Counted from the first letter of the stretch, positions 10,736-23,226 are shown. The stretch: 64,000 nt of DNA from Symbiodinium sp. CCMP2592 (GCA_905221615.1 CAJNDT010004890.1:434001-498000); one strand, 5' to 3'. Notes: generated from the sequence alone by a model not told the origin. Made by a program: numbers and translations.

Positions 10736-10754
10736 CCGACTAGACCCCACGGAA

Positions 10755-10814
10755 TGCCCAATCTGCAGAATCCAAAAGGTCGCCCGAGAGATCCCACAAC
10801 TTGAAGCTCCCAGG
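10755..10814 (-). CDS. candidate exon, unknown protein
   Basis: Reads PGSFKLWDLSGDLLDSA after a CTGCGAAG acceptor, with a possible GA donor. The KLWDLSG string resembles a WD40 blade end but is too short to call. It is bracketed by CCCTAAA on the left and TTTAGGG on the right. It could belong to the same minus-strand transcript as the DnaJ-like exons or to a separate gene. Confidence 0.35.
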
Positions 10815-10825
10815 CTTCGCAGGTC

Positions 10826-10975
10826 CAGGGGTTTAGGGTTTAGGGTTGAGGGGTTTAGGGTTTAGGGGTTTAGGGCTGAGGGGTTTAGGGTTTAGGGTTT
10901 ATAGGGCTTAGGGTTAAGGCTTAATGGTTGGAGTAGGTTTGGGCTTTGTGGTATAGGGTGTAGGGTTTAGGGCCT
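10826..10975 (+). repeat. TTTAGGG tract
   Basis: Units of TTTAGGG, TTGAGGGG and TATAGGG; inverted relative to 10681-10735. Confidence 0.9.
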
Positions 10976-12451
10976 AAGCCCCAAACCACAAGAACCTAGA
11001 TTCTACAAGGGTTATAGCACGCTTTCAGGGCTTTCGATAATGGCCCCAGGGGAATTCTGAGAAAGCTTTGCAAGGACCCTGTCCTACTATATAGGGTTCT
11101 CTCAAAGTGCAGTCAAGTTTCCAGAAGGGCTCCATGGGGTCTTTATAAGGATCAGTCTACAGGAGTCCTATAAGTGTTCTATGAGGTTTTATATAGGGAC
11201 CGAAGTGAAAACCAAACTTATTCTTAGGGTTCCGAATTATATAGTAACGCAGCCCAGAACCCCTATTCTAATTATTCAGACCCTTATATTAGGCTTTGTC
11301 AAAACTGTGGATTGGGCTCCGGGGCATGGACCGTGGAGGAGCCCCAATCCTGATCTCGAAGCCCGAAAATCCTAAACAATAATCCCTAAGATTCTTTAAG
11401 ATGGGGGCCACCAGAATTAGAATGGTGTTCTGAGGTATGTTATAGACTGCAAGTCGAACATAGGGCCTTAGGATGATTTACTACAATAGGGCTTTCGGAA
11501 CATTGCAGTAATATTGCATGACAACGGGCCTTCCTAATGAATAGAATAGAGTGTAGCTTTTCGGCATACTCTTCTACAGCTCCATAACATAGCGGCCGTT
11601 GATATGATTGAGTAGTTTCAGACTCAGGCCTGTTTGGCAGAACAAACTGCAACTTCCGAACACATAGCGGACAACTGGAATAGTGCTTTTAGTATACTAT
11701 GGTACCACTCCCTAACCTAGGGGACAATTCATAAGAAAGGGGTATATTCTACATATGTAGATTAACAAGGGAATACTCGCTTCTATACTAAGCCCCCCCG
11801 CTTTTTGGAGGCAGCTGCTGTGTTCGCTCTGCGCGGAAGCGCCTGGAGCCATGATACGGGTTCTATAAGGGTTCCAACAGGACATTTGCAAGAGGTTCTG
11901 TTAGCTTCTTGCTGCAAGCCGGATTTTTGTAACGGTATACCGAAATACCTGACCCGAGGCTTGAAGGGGTTCTTCCTACAGTAGCTTTATATGCCCAAAG
12001 GATGGGCATCTAAACCCTGAGCCTAAACGTTACGTTAACCCTTAGGGTAGACTCTCAACTGCAGTTCCTGCGTCGGGCTGGGCTTTTCTACGGTACGTAG
12101 GGGCCCTGTAGTACCCATGCATGAGAGACTGGTTAGGGCTTGGTTCTGGGTTTAGACTAGCAAGCAGATCTCAACCACTTCTGCTCAGTGTTTAGAGCGG
12201 TTTTTGCCACGTCGTCATATGAAGCCTTATAGAGGACTCCTTTTAACAGAACCTGCACAGAAACTTTAATGTTCAGGCCTAAAGCCTCAGCTCCTGAAAA
12301 TCCTTATCTTGACCACGAAATGCCCAAAGCCGAAACCCCGCTAAACTCTGACAGAACCCGTAAAGGAGCCCTTAATCCCCGAGGCCCCAAACCTTGACCC
12401 TATGTGTGCAAACCAGCCCCACGGACTCACGCAAAGTATGGTCCTTCCCCA
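10976..12451. other. no supported gene
   Basis: Mostly AT-rich spacer. A GC-richer island at 11805-11872 is open in several frames: plus reads FLEAAAVFALRGSAWSHD, minus reads ASAQSEHSSCLQKAG. The minus frame would be in phase with the candidate first exon at 13708-13747. I cannot choose between them. Confidence 0.35.
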
Positions 12452-12552
12452 AAGGCTCCATGTACCCATATAGTACGTACTTAGGCCTTAAAGTACCCAT
12501 ATAGGCACCCCTTTAAGGCCTAAATACCTACTATATGGGTACATGGAGCCTT
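12452..12552. repeat. hairpin element, family D
   Basis: Arms AAGGCTCCATGTACCCATAT and ATATGGGTACATGGAGCCTT are perfectly inverted. Copies at 15245, 15529, 29323, 44158 and 46312. Confidence 0.92.
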
Positions 12553-12558
12553 AGGGTT

Positions 12559-12690
12559 CTTGGAGGGTCGGGCGACCTAGTAACTGGTTATTTTATAGAC
12601 TGATAAGTACCATAACCCCAATTAGGGTCCCGTTTAGGGTACTTATAAGTCTACATACTACCTACTTACTAAGTCCCCCGACCCTCCAAG
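12559..12690. repeat. hairpin element, family A
   Basis: Arms CTTGGAGGGTCGGGCGACCT and AAGTCCCCCGACCCTCCAAG. Lies 6 bp from the family D element at 12452. Confidence 0.92.
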
Positions 12691-12998
12691 TTGGGAACAA
12701 AGTTTTCAAAGAGTTGGAACACATACCTGTCCTTGCAGCCTCAAGCCCAAAGCCAGATCTTCCACTAGCCCTCAACCAACCTTATATTTCAATACGACTC
12801 AAGGTCTATTCGTTCATTCCCTTACTTAGGGGAGTTTTGGAACGAAACCCCACCTACACGTTCCAGGCACCGAGTAATGCCCCCGTTTAATCACATGGGT
12901 AGTTCTCTAAATTTTGGTGGTGTTCAGGGTCCTTTATATCAGCATTTGGGCTCCGAGAAAGGGGCCCTAATTTCAGAGAACTACGCACCCATACCCTG

Positions 12999-13563
<565 letters not shown>

Positions 13564-13707
13564 GCGTACCCTGAGCCCAAGTACCTAATTTTGTGGTCTT
13601 TTTGACCCCTTAACTCACAAAACACCTGCTATAAACCCCTTTTTGGAACTCTTATGAAACCGGCGAAGGTATACAGTTATTGGGTCCTGCGAGCCCTTAG
13701 AGAGAAC

Positions 13708-13747
13708 CAAAGGCCGCGGCTCGAAGCAGAGCAGCAGCAGTAGCCAT
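13708..13747 (-). CDS. candidate first exon with start codon
   Basis: ATG in a good context (GGCAGCCATGG) opens MATAAALLRAAAF followed by a GT donor. The Ala/Arg/Leu composition is like an organelle-targeting presequence. It lies upstream of the DnaJ-like exons on the same strand and ends in a phase (1 nt) compatible with the exon at 8826, but intermediate exons are unproven, so the link is inference. Confidence 0.4.
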
Positions 13748-14058
13748 GGCTGCCTGCAGCCAACCGGAGCCAACAAACAACGGGGTTGCAGGGATTCCAG
13801 GTTTAGGGTTTCTTTTTGTTAAGACACTTCTCGGTTTAGGGTTTCAGGGTTTAGGGGCTTTGTGTGTGTGTGTGTGTGCGTGTGTTGAGGCAAATCTTTC
13901 GATTTCGGAGTTTGGTTTCGGGCTCGGAATAATTAGTATTCGTTTTGTCTTGTCGTTCAAATTTGTGTGCAGTATGCTGAATCAGATCCTAGCAAACCCC
14001 GGCGAAGAACTTGTCGGCTTTGGGCAGGACACCCTAAACCCTAAACTCAAAAAAGGGC

Positions 14059-14245
14059 CTGTCCCTTCAAGCACAAGGTTGATGCTCCATGTGATTCGCT
14101 CGAGGACCTCGGCCAGTGTGTGAATGCCCCATTGCTTCGAGTCCTCGATGGCGAAGATCGAGAATTGGGATGCCCTCACAGATGTGGCTCGCTGCCGAGG
14201 AAGATCTATGTCAAATACACCGAGGATTCTGTCCACATCCGGGAT
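14059..14245 (-). CDS. candidate exon, unknown protein (pairs with 14397-14529)
   Basis: 187 nt, open from an AG acceptor to a GC donor, containing VDRILGVFDIDLPRQRATSV and GIHTLAEVLERITWSINLV. It starts in phase 0, as required by the end of the 14397-14529 exon. Plus-strand frames here are also open, and the strand choice rests on splice sites and continuity. Confidence 0.45.
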
Positions 14246-14396
14246 CTTCCCGAAACCCTAAACTCCAATTGGGATCTGGCGATCAGTCGCTGGATGCTCC
14301 AGCGGCTCCGGCCGCCGATTAGGGGTCTAGGGTTTGGGGTTTAGGGCTGGCACTGTTGCCAATGTTCAATACTTTCCGACCTCACACATTTCTCAC

Positions 14397-14529
14397 CCGC
14401 ACACCAACATCGTTCCACAAATAGTCGGTGACAGAGTGCACATCAGGCATGGGCAGGGATCGTACTTCATAGTGTAGTTTGTCGTCGGTCCCTACCAGAA
14501 GACGATGGAAGACGTACGTGAAGAGGTTC
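14397..14529 (-). CDS. candidate exon, unknown protein
   Basis: 133 nt from a CCGAG|G acceptor to a consensus-like GTGAGA donor, reading NLFTYVFHRLLVGTDDKL, then YEVRSLPMPDVHSVTDYLW and NDVGVR. No family recognised. Composition is that of a globular protein with no low complexity. Confidence 0.5.
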
Positions 14530-14859
14530 CTCGGTCAGGCGACATGTATAACATGTGACTGCATGCACGCAAATTCGTTAAGGTGTCTTGGTGTCCTGGT
14601 TGCACTGTTTAGGACTTAGATTTGTGTTCTTTGTTTTATGGGTGTGTTTTATTTGGTGGTTGAGAGTTATTGGGGTTTAAGATTTAGATGTTCAGGGTGT
14701 AGGGCTTGGCGTTGCTGAGCTCCTTTTTCCTCCGCATTCGAAAGGATCAATGCTTATGGTTGAGGGCATGAGGGCCTTAGTATCTTCGATGCTCCTTCTT
14801 ATCATGGCACTCTTATTCACATCTGCGCATGGGTGCCTGAACCCTCTAAACACAGATGG

Positions 14860-14960
14860 GAGTTTCCGAAAATAGAGGGGCCCTAATATAGTACCCTAAA
14901 TATAGTAGGAGCCTTATAACAAGCACCCCAAAAGATGGTATCCCTCATTTTCGGAAACTC
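14860..14960. repeat. hairpin element, family H
   Basis: Arms 'gagtttccgaaaatagaggg' and 'ccctcattttcggaaactc' are inverted; core 'taggagccttataacaagca'. Confidence 0.9.
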
Positions 14961-15110
14961 TAAACCCTAAACCCTTTATAGAACCCTTATAGTACCCTTA
15001 TAGTACCCCTTTAAAGGAACCCTAAGGCACCCCTCAATTTCGGAAACCCCTTAGATGAGGTTCAGGGCTGGTCCCCCAAGACCTTTCCTCTGCAGGTTGG
15101 GGCTTGGGGT

Positions 15111-15245
15111 TAAGGGTTCCTTTAAGGGTTTAGGGTTTTGGGGTTTAGGGCTTTAGTTTAGGGTTTAGGGTTTAGGTTTAGGGTTTAGGTTTAGAGTTTA
15201 GGTACTTTAGGAGCTCTCTAAGGGTCTTGTAAGGGTTTAGGGTTA
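15111..15245 (+). repeat. TTTAGGG tract
   Basis: Units of TTTAGGG and TTTAGG(T), followed directly by a family D element. Confidence 0.9.
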
Positions 15246-15342
15246 AGGGTCCATGTACCCAAATAGTATATACTTTGGGCCCAATGTACCTATATCGGGA
15301 GTACTGTAATGCCAATGTATAAATACTATATGAGGAAATGGA
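15245..15342. repeat. hairpin element, family D (diverged)
   Basis: Starts AAGGGTCCATGTACCCAAAT and ends 'aatggaccctt'. The outer arms match but the inner arm has decayed. Confidence 0.75.
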
Positions 15343-15528
15343 CCCTTAGGGGAATGGCCTCTGTTGATGGTCTTATTTGGCTTCTTGGGGGGCGCCTCGG
15401 GCCTGTAACCCTAAACCAAGAACCCCTGAAGCCCTATAAGTAAGCCCGGAAAGTCCTAGACCGCCTCAGGCCTCAGCATATTCAGGGTTCAGGGTACGTA
15501 AATCCTATAATTAAACTCTAAACCCCTC

Positions 15529-15622
15529 AGGGTCCATACTCATATAGAATATACATTGGCCTTACTGTAGTCCCTATACTGGTACTTTGGGGTTCATGTA
15601 TCTCTATATGGCTACATGGACC
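15529..15622. repeat. hairpin element, family D (diverged)
   Basis: Starts 'gggtccatactcatatagaa', ends 'atggctacatggaccctta'; 'tatacattggcc' matches the family inner arm. Confidence 0.7.
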
Positions 15623-15924
15623 CTTAGGGAACCAACCCCGAAACCCTGAACCGGCACGTGGGTGTGCACTTGTAAAGGTGCATCTGAGGGTGTTCTACAT
15701 GATCTGTGGATTTGGTTAATATGATGGTCGAATAATGCACGGGCCCTAAGAAGTTGTATTCTACTAGGTATATACATGCAGACAGTATTCCGAGCCGTAT
15801 GCTAAGGCTAAGAGACCTGAATAAGTAGGGGTGTTGCTGGTGTTGCTCCTCGGCCTATAAGCATTAAACACAAGAACAAGCAGTCTGCAACTACCTTTCC
15901 TGTGCCCTGACTACATTTTCTAGA

Positions 15925-16150
15925 CACAAGTCCTTCTCTACTGAGGGTTGGCGGTCCAAACATGAGGATGTCTCCAAACGTAGCATACGTCATGCATTTT
16001 ACGGCAGGATTACTTCGGCGGTTGATCATATGCTGCATGTGCGGCCTCTGGCCCAGATGATGGGCCCAGGTCGCCGCAGCGAGAGCAGAATGCTGGAATT
16101 TCTGTGTGGGTTTGTAGCGGCTTGTGGTAACCGGCCTGGCTGGGGGTAAG
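15925..16150 (-). CDS. candidate coding segment, unknown protein
   Basis: A continuous minus frame of about 65 codons contains KPTQKFQHSALAATWAHHLG, then HMQHMINRRSNPAVKCM and FGDILMFGPPTLSRE. Exon edges not fixed. The same DNA is open in another minus frame (AFCSRCGDLGPSSGPEAAHA). Confidence 0.35.
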
Positions 16151-17181
16151 GATTCTATTGTGCATGCCTACGTTCGAGTAACGAGTGTTCGGAAAAAATG
16201 GCAATGTGCTCCTTGTCGTAGCTAGCAGGTGCTGCATGAGCTCGATTCATCCAGATCTGCTTGGCGAGGGGCTTTTGTAAAGCTTTGGCCGAGGAGCTGG
16301 CCCTGACCCCCAACTCTACTTGCAGGGTGAGTTTGTGCTGAGGCATGGATGCTTCTAATCTATCTGCTGGCAAACTGCGGAGCGGAAGCCAACGTGACCC
16401 AAGCAAGCATGGACAGTTTATTGTTCAGGGGTTTGGGGGTCTAGGGTTTTCCCAACGGGTCCGACATGGGGTTCTAGATTAAGAAGTTGTGGCTTGGGCA
16501 AGTCTCCTTTCATTCCCAGGACCCTTTGAAGTTTTTGAAACCTTCAACACCAACTTCTTTGCTAGAACACTCGCAATCAAATACCACAGTGTGGACTTAT
16601 AATTGTGAACCAAACCCGATAAACCACGACAGGGCCTACCCGGACCCTGAAAAACCTACCTTTCAGGACTCATGAAAAGATAGGTCATTTCTTAAACGCC
16701 TAAACCGCCTGAGCCCAAGCCCCATAACCCCAACCCCCTCGAAGTCTTCGACCCGTTCGCAAAATCTGGTTCTAAAGAGCCGGGACAACTCGGAAGTCCT
16801 CGTCACTTACCCCTAAAGACGTAGGTAGGCCCTTATACCGCTTAGCACCCTTCGAACGGCAGCCATGATACGTATCATGGCAAAAGGCCTCATCATCAAT
16901 CCTGTAAGGCTTAGATTTCGTGATAGCGGCTTAAGCAGACCCATGATACATGAAGGCCTTTCTATCCCTAAAGCCCAGACGCTGGAAACCCAAACTCTTC
17001 AACTAAAGCCGCGCGACGTCCCACCCAGCATTCACTAGGCTTTACCAAACTCCTTTGAATGAATACTTAAACGGTTAGATATTGTAGACTTCCTGAACCC
17101 TAAACTCTAAAATTGTAGAAATACTACGAAGATATCAAAAAAGGTGGGCCTTTGGAGGTTTACCACTTGCGAGGGTAGGGG
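16151..17181. other. no supported gene
   Basis: A plus-strand stretch at about 16262-16325 reads ALAEELALTPNSTC before 'aggtgag'-like sequence and could be an exon. The rest is spacer with degenerate CCCTAAA text; I see nothing else. Confidence 0.35.
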
Positions 17182-17297
17182 CTACTTGGAGGTTCATGGC
17201 TAGATGTAAGTGGGGTCATTCGTAGGGTAACTGTAATGGTAACGCATATTGAGGGACTTATAACCCCACTTACAACTAACCATGAACCTCCAAGTAG
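17182..17297. repeat. hairpin element, family B
   Basis: Arms CTACTTGGAGGTTCATGGCT and 'accatgaacctccaagtag', with inner 'aagtggggt' and 'accccactt'. A solo right end lies 70 bp away (17367-17388). Confidence 0.9.
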
Positions 17298-17526
17298 GCC
17301 CTACACCCTATACCCTTGTAGAATCCTTATAGAGCCCTTTAAAGGGACCCTTAAAGGAACTTTATAGCTACCCATGAACCTCCAAATAGTTGTTGATTTA
17401 GTAGTTTCTTCCGACGCCGAGGGCCGAGGTGAGATTGCTCCGATCCGCCCTCGGGTCGTTACCCTAAGGGTCCAAGTACCCAAAATTGTGTATACTTTGG
17501 TCCTTAAGGCCAACGTATGTGCCGTA

Positions 17527-17573
17527 TATGTATATGTATATGTGTGTGTATATATATATATATACATGTGTAT
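17527..17573. repeat. (TA)n microsatellite
   Basis: tatatgtatatgtatatgtg and (TA)n at the broken end of a family D-like arm (17463-17500). Confidence 0.85.
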
Positions 17574-17879
17574 TTATATTTGGGTACATCGTCCACTACG
17601 GCGTGAATTATCCAATCATGTTCCCAGAAATCGCAACAATCAACTTGGGCCATGACACGTGTCGGCCCCTGCAACTTCAGGTATCTCCCTCAACTCAAGA
17701 AAAATGGAACCCCTATGAAATGGCTTGATACGAACAAAGCGGCCCTCCTTAATCGAGGTCCTACGGCACCTACACCTCACGCAAGAACCCCTCAACCCCA
17801 AAATGGAAGCTGCAACAACTACAACAGGGCATTGAGCTATCTTATACATGAAACACTTATGTAGGGGATACAAGGGGGT

Positions 17880-17958
17880 ACTTTTACCTAATCATTGCGA
17901 CCCCTCGATGAAGCCCGAAGACGAGTTCTTCTTTCAGCTCAATGTGGGCAGCTGGAAG
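17880..17958 (+). CDS. candidate exon, unknown protein
   Basis: Plus frame reading MKPEDEFFFQLNVGSWK (ATG at 17908) then a GTGAGA donor; it may extend upstream through LLPNHCDPS without a stop. The minus strand is closed here, supporting the plus reading. Confidence 0.5.
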
Positions 17959-18342
17959 GTGAGAAGCTCCGCGCCAGGTGGCACCCAGGGCTTGCCACTC
18001 ATCTCCCTTGCCTTGCAGCTCAGGGCTTCTGTTTAGGAAAAGGGTTCAGATTTTAAGTTTAAAGTTCCTGGCCTTGCAGAGAGGGCCTTTTCTGATTCAA
18101 GGTCTGGGATGTAGGGTTTTTAGACAACACAAGCTGATCCCTAAAGATGTAGGGTGGCCTTGCAGCAAAAGGCAAGGGTGACATTCAGGGACTCAGATGT
18201 CAGACCTTACGTGCCTAATTGTGAAATCCCAGGACAGGACTTTAGGGTTTAGGCTGTAGAACAACTCTTTAATTGATTTTTGGGGGCAATTGATTGGCTC
18301 AGGGCCTTTTTGGGGCTGCTGAAAGGTCACGATGTCGCCTGA

Positions 18343-18456
18343 TACTTGGAGGTCGATGGGTAGTTATAAGGGGGGGTTTAAGTAAGGTAACTGTAATTAT
18401 GACCCAAATTAGGGGACTTAGAACCCCACTTCTAACTACCCATGAACCTCCAAGTA
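18343..18456. repeat. hairpin element, family B
   Basis: Arms 'tacttggaggtcgatgggta' and 'tacccatgaacctccaagta'. Confidence 0.88.
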
Positions 18457-18514
18457 GGGTTGGGGGATGTAGGGCTCACCTTAACGCCTAGTAGCCTACC
18501 TCTCAAACAAGGAA

Positions 18515-18585
18515 ACCCTAAACCCTAACCCCTAGCCTCTCAACCCTAAACCCTAACCCCTAAACCCAAACCCTAAGGAAGCCTG
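18515..18585 (-). repeat. CCCTAAA tract
   Basis: Repeated CCCTAAACCCTAACCCCTA units. Confidence 0.9.
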
Positions 18586-18769
18586 AACAAGCAAGTCTTC
18601 TTGGTTCCAGGTGATGCCTCGGGGCTGAGGGGCGTAGTGACGTGGCGTTGAAAGAGTTGGGGGTCTGGGGTTCAGGTGTTCAGGAGTCTTCTTAGTAGTT
18701 ATTTCATGTTATTTCCACATATGCTGACGTATGATGACTGTTTAACATTATTTACGAAATCCCCTGCCT

Positions 18770-18868
18770 GATAGAAGTCTGTCGGCAATGCCACTCGTGA
18801 GATCCTCGGAGCGATCGCCACGCTACATCCGAAAGAGCGAACCCCGGGGAACACGTGCTTATTTTGGG
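18770..18868 (+). CDS. candidate exon, unknown protein
   Basis: Plus frame reading VGNATREILGAIATLHPKER then TPGNTCLFW. It shares strand with the 17880-17958 candidate. Boundaries not fixed. Confidence 0.4.
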
Positions 18869-19323
18869 ATTGAATCGAGGGACTTGAGAGAATTATAATC
18901 GGGTTTGGGGGCCCATTGTACTATAGTTATAATAAGGAACTCCAAATATAGTATAGGTAACTAATAAGACCCCTATATTACGTGCTCAGTTCAAGGTTTA
19001 GCTCTTGAGGTTCAGGCTTTGTTGTGTGTGCTTAGGGTTTAGGGCTTGAGGTTTGGGGTGTATAGTGTGTAGGGCTTAATTAAGGAGCATTCCGGTATAC
19101 TGTAGGAGGAGATGTGCTCCTGTGCTTCACACCTGGGCATAGCTCTTAGCCAATCGTAGACGCTGGACCAAGGGACCGAAACCCTTCTCGATATTTTCTC
19201 CGACTTCTAAGGGTTTAGGGTTTATACAGGAGTTTAGGGTTTTGGTGGCATAAGATTTCTTAGAAGTTTAGGGGTTTAGGGCTTTGCTTTTAAATTTCAG
19301 TGCGGGTTGTAGTCTTTGCAGGC

Positions 19324-19359
19324 CATATGCCTTGAGGATTGAGATTTCCGGCGTGGGGC
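19324..19359 (-). CDS. candidate microexon
   Basis: 36 nt reading PTPEISILKAY between a CTGGAG acceptor and a GC donor. Small and without homology. Confidence 0.3.
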
Positions 19360-19404
19360 CTCCAGGTATGCGGAGCTTTTTAGATACCCTAGAGCTGTTA
19401 CGTA

Positions 19405-19517
19405 TACCCAGAGACTCCAATATCCCTTAATTCGGGAAGACATGTTAAATCAAAAAAGGGATCCTACTAGAATTTCAGGTATATTTCTACATTAAAGGAT
19501 ATTGGATTCTCTGGGTA
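19405..19517. repeat. hairpin element, family C
   Basis: Arms 'tacccagagactccaatatc' and 'gatattggattctctgggta' are inverted; core 'gggatcctactagaattt'. Confidence 0.88.
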
Positions 19518-19873
19518 CTTGCCTCAAAGCAGACATTCCGAAGCTACCGCATCCTAAGCCCGAATCCAAGAAACTCTTCAACTGCAGCAGCATCAAAATG
19601 GCAAAGCAAACCTAGTTCATGGGACCCAGCATTGCACACATCCGTAAACCCTTACACCCACACAATATTACAAGGAACCCTCAAAGGAACCCTTAAAGGA
19701 ACCCTCAAAGGGCCCTTAGGGAATGCTAAAACCGGTATAAGCCACACCGGCGGGCAGCGGAGAGTCTCCACAGGGTTGAATCTTGGGGTTTAGGGATTAG
19801 GGTTTAGGGTTGAGCCCCAAAGGCTGAACCAGCCCAAACCCCCCAATGGCGCCCTTATGGTCCGTAATCGTAA

Positions 19874-19980
19874 TACTGTGGATGATAGAAATCCTGCGTT
19901 ACCTTAAGGACCCTGAACTATGGGAATGATGGTACTTTCCTTACTATGGGTAATGCAGGATTTCTATCATCAACCGTAGT
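19874..19980. repeat. hairpin element, family F
   Basis: Arms 'actgtggatgatagaaatcc' and 'ggatttctatcatcaaccgt' (one mismatch pair); core as the copy at 4831. Confidence 0.9.
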
Positions 19981-20359
19981 GGGTATTTGGGGTATCATAG
20001 AGCGTCGTTGGGGGGTCTAGGAGGGTGTAACACAGGGCCTCAACATCCAGAACAGGGCTCCTTTAAAGGGATCTTTGACAGGGTTCTACAAAGGATCTAC
20101 AACAACGTTCTTTTATCGGGGCCTAAATAATTACCTAAACTGCTTTGGGGGTTCCTCGTTATTATAGTTATAAAGATAGTATAACGGGCCCCAAAACCCT
20201 AGTCCAATTATTCAGGCCCTATATTGGGGCCTGAACTAGTAGCAATCGTACTTCGTCATTGTCGCTGTATAGCTACATAGTAAAGTAGACCTCCAAGACG
20301 ACCATTCCAATTCTCATTGCCCCCTATACTAGGAAACTTAAGGGTTTAGGTTTCCTGAC

Positions 20360-20435
20360 CAAGGATCAGCTCAAGGCCCACATCCGTGGAGACGCCATTG
20401 ACATCCCACTCCTGATACTGCGCGCTCAGCATCAC
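20360..20435 (-). CDS. candidate exon, unknown protein
   Basis: 76 nt reading VMLSAQYQEWDVNGVSTDVG then LELIL, between a CCAAG acceptor and a GT donor. The plus strand is also open (KDQLKAHIRGDAIDIPLLIL), so strand is uncertain. Confidence 0.4.
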
Positions 20436-22150
20436 CTTGGTTCGGACCTAACCTAGGCTGCGGGCTTATATCAAAGGCACAACCCGTGGGCCCTTGACGT
20501 GGGCCCTTAATTTCTGGGGCCACACATACCATGTATATTAATGTATATATCATGTATATACTGCATACATGCTCTTTGGTGCTTGATGCCGCAGTTGACT
20601 TATGGGCGAAGCTCCTGACAAAATTAGTTAGGGGCCCACAACTCCTATCCCTTTAAACTAAAGAGGAAACCAGGCCAAAGGTGTGGGTCCCTGATTTTTG
20701 CACGGTGACAAACAATGGTCTGCACAGCCTGAAACACTGGATCTAGTTGGGGTCTAAGGTGTGGGCCCCTGGTTTCGGAGGCCTGCGGAAGTCAGGGGCC
20801 CACACCTTAAACACGAAGGTGTGCTGCAGAAACCGTGCCCCCCCCCCCCTGTTGTACTAGTACATTACCAATATACTACTAGTCCCACGTTAAAACCCCG
20901 AGCCCTTTTCCTTGAATCTTACCGGGTCGGGGATATCAGAAAGATCCAGGTCGCTAAGAAACCTGATTCAGAAATCCTGGGTCCTTACTAGGGTTCGCTA
21001 TATGCATCCTAGTATATTGGTGTCACAGGGCCAGGGTATCTGAGTCAGGTTCCTACACTGTTTCATGCCGCTACTCCGAACCTCGCTTTCTCTGAGACCA
21101 GAGAGCCCAATACCCCTTCAAGGAGTATACCTTGAATCAGAACAATATAAATTAATGCCTCGTAGGGATCAAGACATATTCCTGAATAACAGCCCATGAA
21201 ACCCCAAAGCAAGCCCTTGTGACGACCCGAAACCCGAATTTCAGGTATAGTCCTCAGCCCAGGATTATTGGTCTCCCTGAGAAGGAGTGCAGCGGGCTTA
21301 TTGGGGCGTTGATAAGTAGCATAGGGTGTTGCTTGCGGTGTACTATCCCTACAGGTTCATGTGCCCAAATAGAATACACTTTGGCCCCAAAGTACCTACC
21401 TAGGGACCTAAGGGTATAGCATAAGTGTAATGGTGAGGAAACCGAAGGACCAGTACTAGTCATATGGGTTTGATATGGAATGTGAACCTGAACAATTGTT
21501 TTTAATAAGCGGTTCTCATAACAACATGAGAAACATACGAAATTAATACGGGATACATGCGAGATGCATAGGAAACCACAACTATGGCTTGAACCAGGAA
21601 ACCAGATCCACAACCCTTAATGAAACTTTTGAAGGAGCCAATTTGGAAACACGATGAAGCGATCGAGGGCTGTCTCGAACCATGCTTTCCACGTTTTTCG
21701 TTATAGAAACGCATATTGTAACCATTAAGGACTAAGAAGTCTCAGCTATGCGGCCTTAATACGTAGAAAAGGGCTTTGGATCATACTATGCTATAATTAT
21801 AATACAGAGCCCAAAGGAATGCAGGTTTAGTTGACCCGACCCTCCTTTAAACATGGCTTTAGGCTCCTTTGCGGGACTTACAGGGATCTGCTTGGAGAAA
21901 CACCCTATACCCTCCTTAGAGCCGTCATACCTTATGTAGTTGATCCAGAAGTGATTCGCTTCTGGATTGTCCCAAGACTGCGTGCATAAACTTAAACCCT
22001 AAACCTTGAGCTCCGAACCGTGAACACGAACTTTTGGGACCAACCCCCGAACTCTAAATCGAACGCGGCAAACCAAACCGTGAACCCCAAGCCCCTCAAC
22101 CCCTGAAACTCCAGATTCTACATCTAGATGCCAATCCCTGGATCATAAAC
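20436..22150. other. no supported gene
   Basis: Spacer with a family M hairpin (20954-21058), a degraded family C copy (about 21099-21190), a half family D arm (21350-21415), and an (AT)n tract (22233-22256) just beyond. Confidence 0.4.
20954..21058. repeat. hairpin element, family M
   Basis: Left 'aagaaacctgattcagaaat' and right 'atctgagtcaggttcct' are inverted; better copy at 37273-37375. Confidence 0.7.
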
Positions 22151-22216
22151 TTGCAGATGAGTGGACTAGCTGGATGTAGCCACCATCCTCGGCACGGCGC
22201 AAGGAAAACATAGCGG
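22151..22216 (-). CDS. candidate exon, unknown protein
   Basis: 66 nt reading AMFSLRRAEDGGYIQLVHSS plus A, between TAGCAG and a GTTTAT donor. Good peptide quality; no homology recognised. Confidence 0.5.
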
Positions 22217-22734
22217 CTGCTACAAGCTAAGTATATATATATATATATACATACACATAGTACACAACGTTTTTGCATGTGTTTGTTAAGGTTCCTACAC
22301 TACGCCCTGATAATAATTCCCTTTGCAGTAACGCTTACAGACCCCTCTTCAAGAACCAATGAAATGGAACCCTACTCTTGTTACTTATTGAGTCCCCCAT
22401 GGGTCCTAACCCTATAACCCTACCTTAACCCAGAATATCCTACCTTGTTAAGGACTCATATATGGAAATCATAAAAAAAGACCCTAAAAAGGTAGGATGT
22501 TTAGGGTTAAGGTACACCCTGAAACCTAAACCCCTAAACCCCAACCTCGATGTTAACGGAGCTGCTACGTCTCATTAGCTATCGATTCCCCTATATACCC
22601 CCCTAAACCCAAACCCCTGCTAAACCCAGGAAACCCTGGACCGTTTATTCCAAGAGTTATTAGGGTGCCCTTTATGGCTCTTACAGGGGCTTATAAGAGA
22701 ACCTAAACTCTAAAAAAAGGAATAATATAGGGGC

Positions 22735-22832
22735 CTTAATAATTAGAACAGGGTTTTGTGGCCCACTATACTATATTCACAATAAGGAACCCCCAAATAG
22801 TGTACGTAATTATTTAGGCCCCTATAGTAAGG
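22735..22832. repeat. hairpin element, family I
   Basis: 'taggggccttaataattaga' and inverted 'taattatttaggccccta'; inner 'ttttgtggcccactatacta'. Related sequence at 23790-23897, 18890-18990, 20120-20235 and 24420-24530. Confidence 0.75.
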
Positions 22833-22851
22833 GCCCACTCTGTGTCCTAGC

Positions 22852-22918
22852 CGATGTTAACCGAGATGCCAGGAGGATCCCATCCCGGATGACACTGGTG
22901 AAGAAATCCCGCAGCAGT
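22852..22918 (-). CDS. candidate exon, unknown protein
   Basis: Reads LLRDFFTSVIRDGILLASRL then TS, from a CAGCAG acceptor to a GC donor. An amphipathic helix-like peptide; same strand as the neighbouring candidates at 22151, 23378 and 25624, so possibly one transcript. Confidence 0.5.
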
Positions 22919-23226
22919 CTGCTGTTGTTGGGATTCCTGGGGTTCGGATTTTTTTGGTGCTGTTGTTGGGATTCCCAGGTTAGGGCTTCGTGGTTTAAGG
23001 GTTTAGAGTGTAGGGGCTGTTGTTGGGATTCCTGGGTCAGGGCTTTCAGGGATTAAGGTTCAGAGTTGAGGGGTCAGCCTTTGGGGTTTGAGGTCCTGGA
23101 GTTTAGGGCTTTGGGTTTAGAGTCGTTGGGGGTCCAGGCTTTGGGTTTCAGGGCTTAGGGCCCAGGGTTCGGATATAAGTTTTCAGGTTTAGGGTTGCAT
23201 TCGGGGTTCGGGGTTTGGGGTTTAGG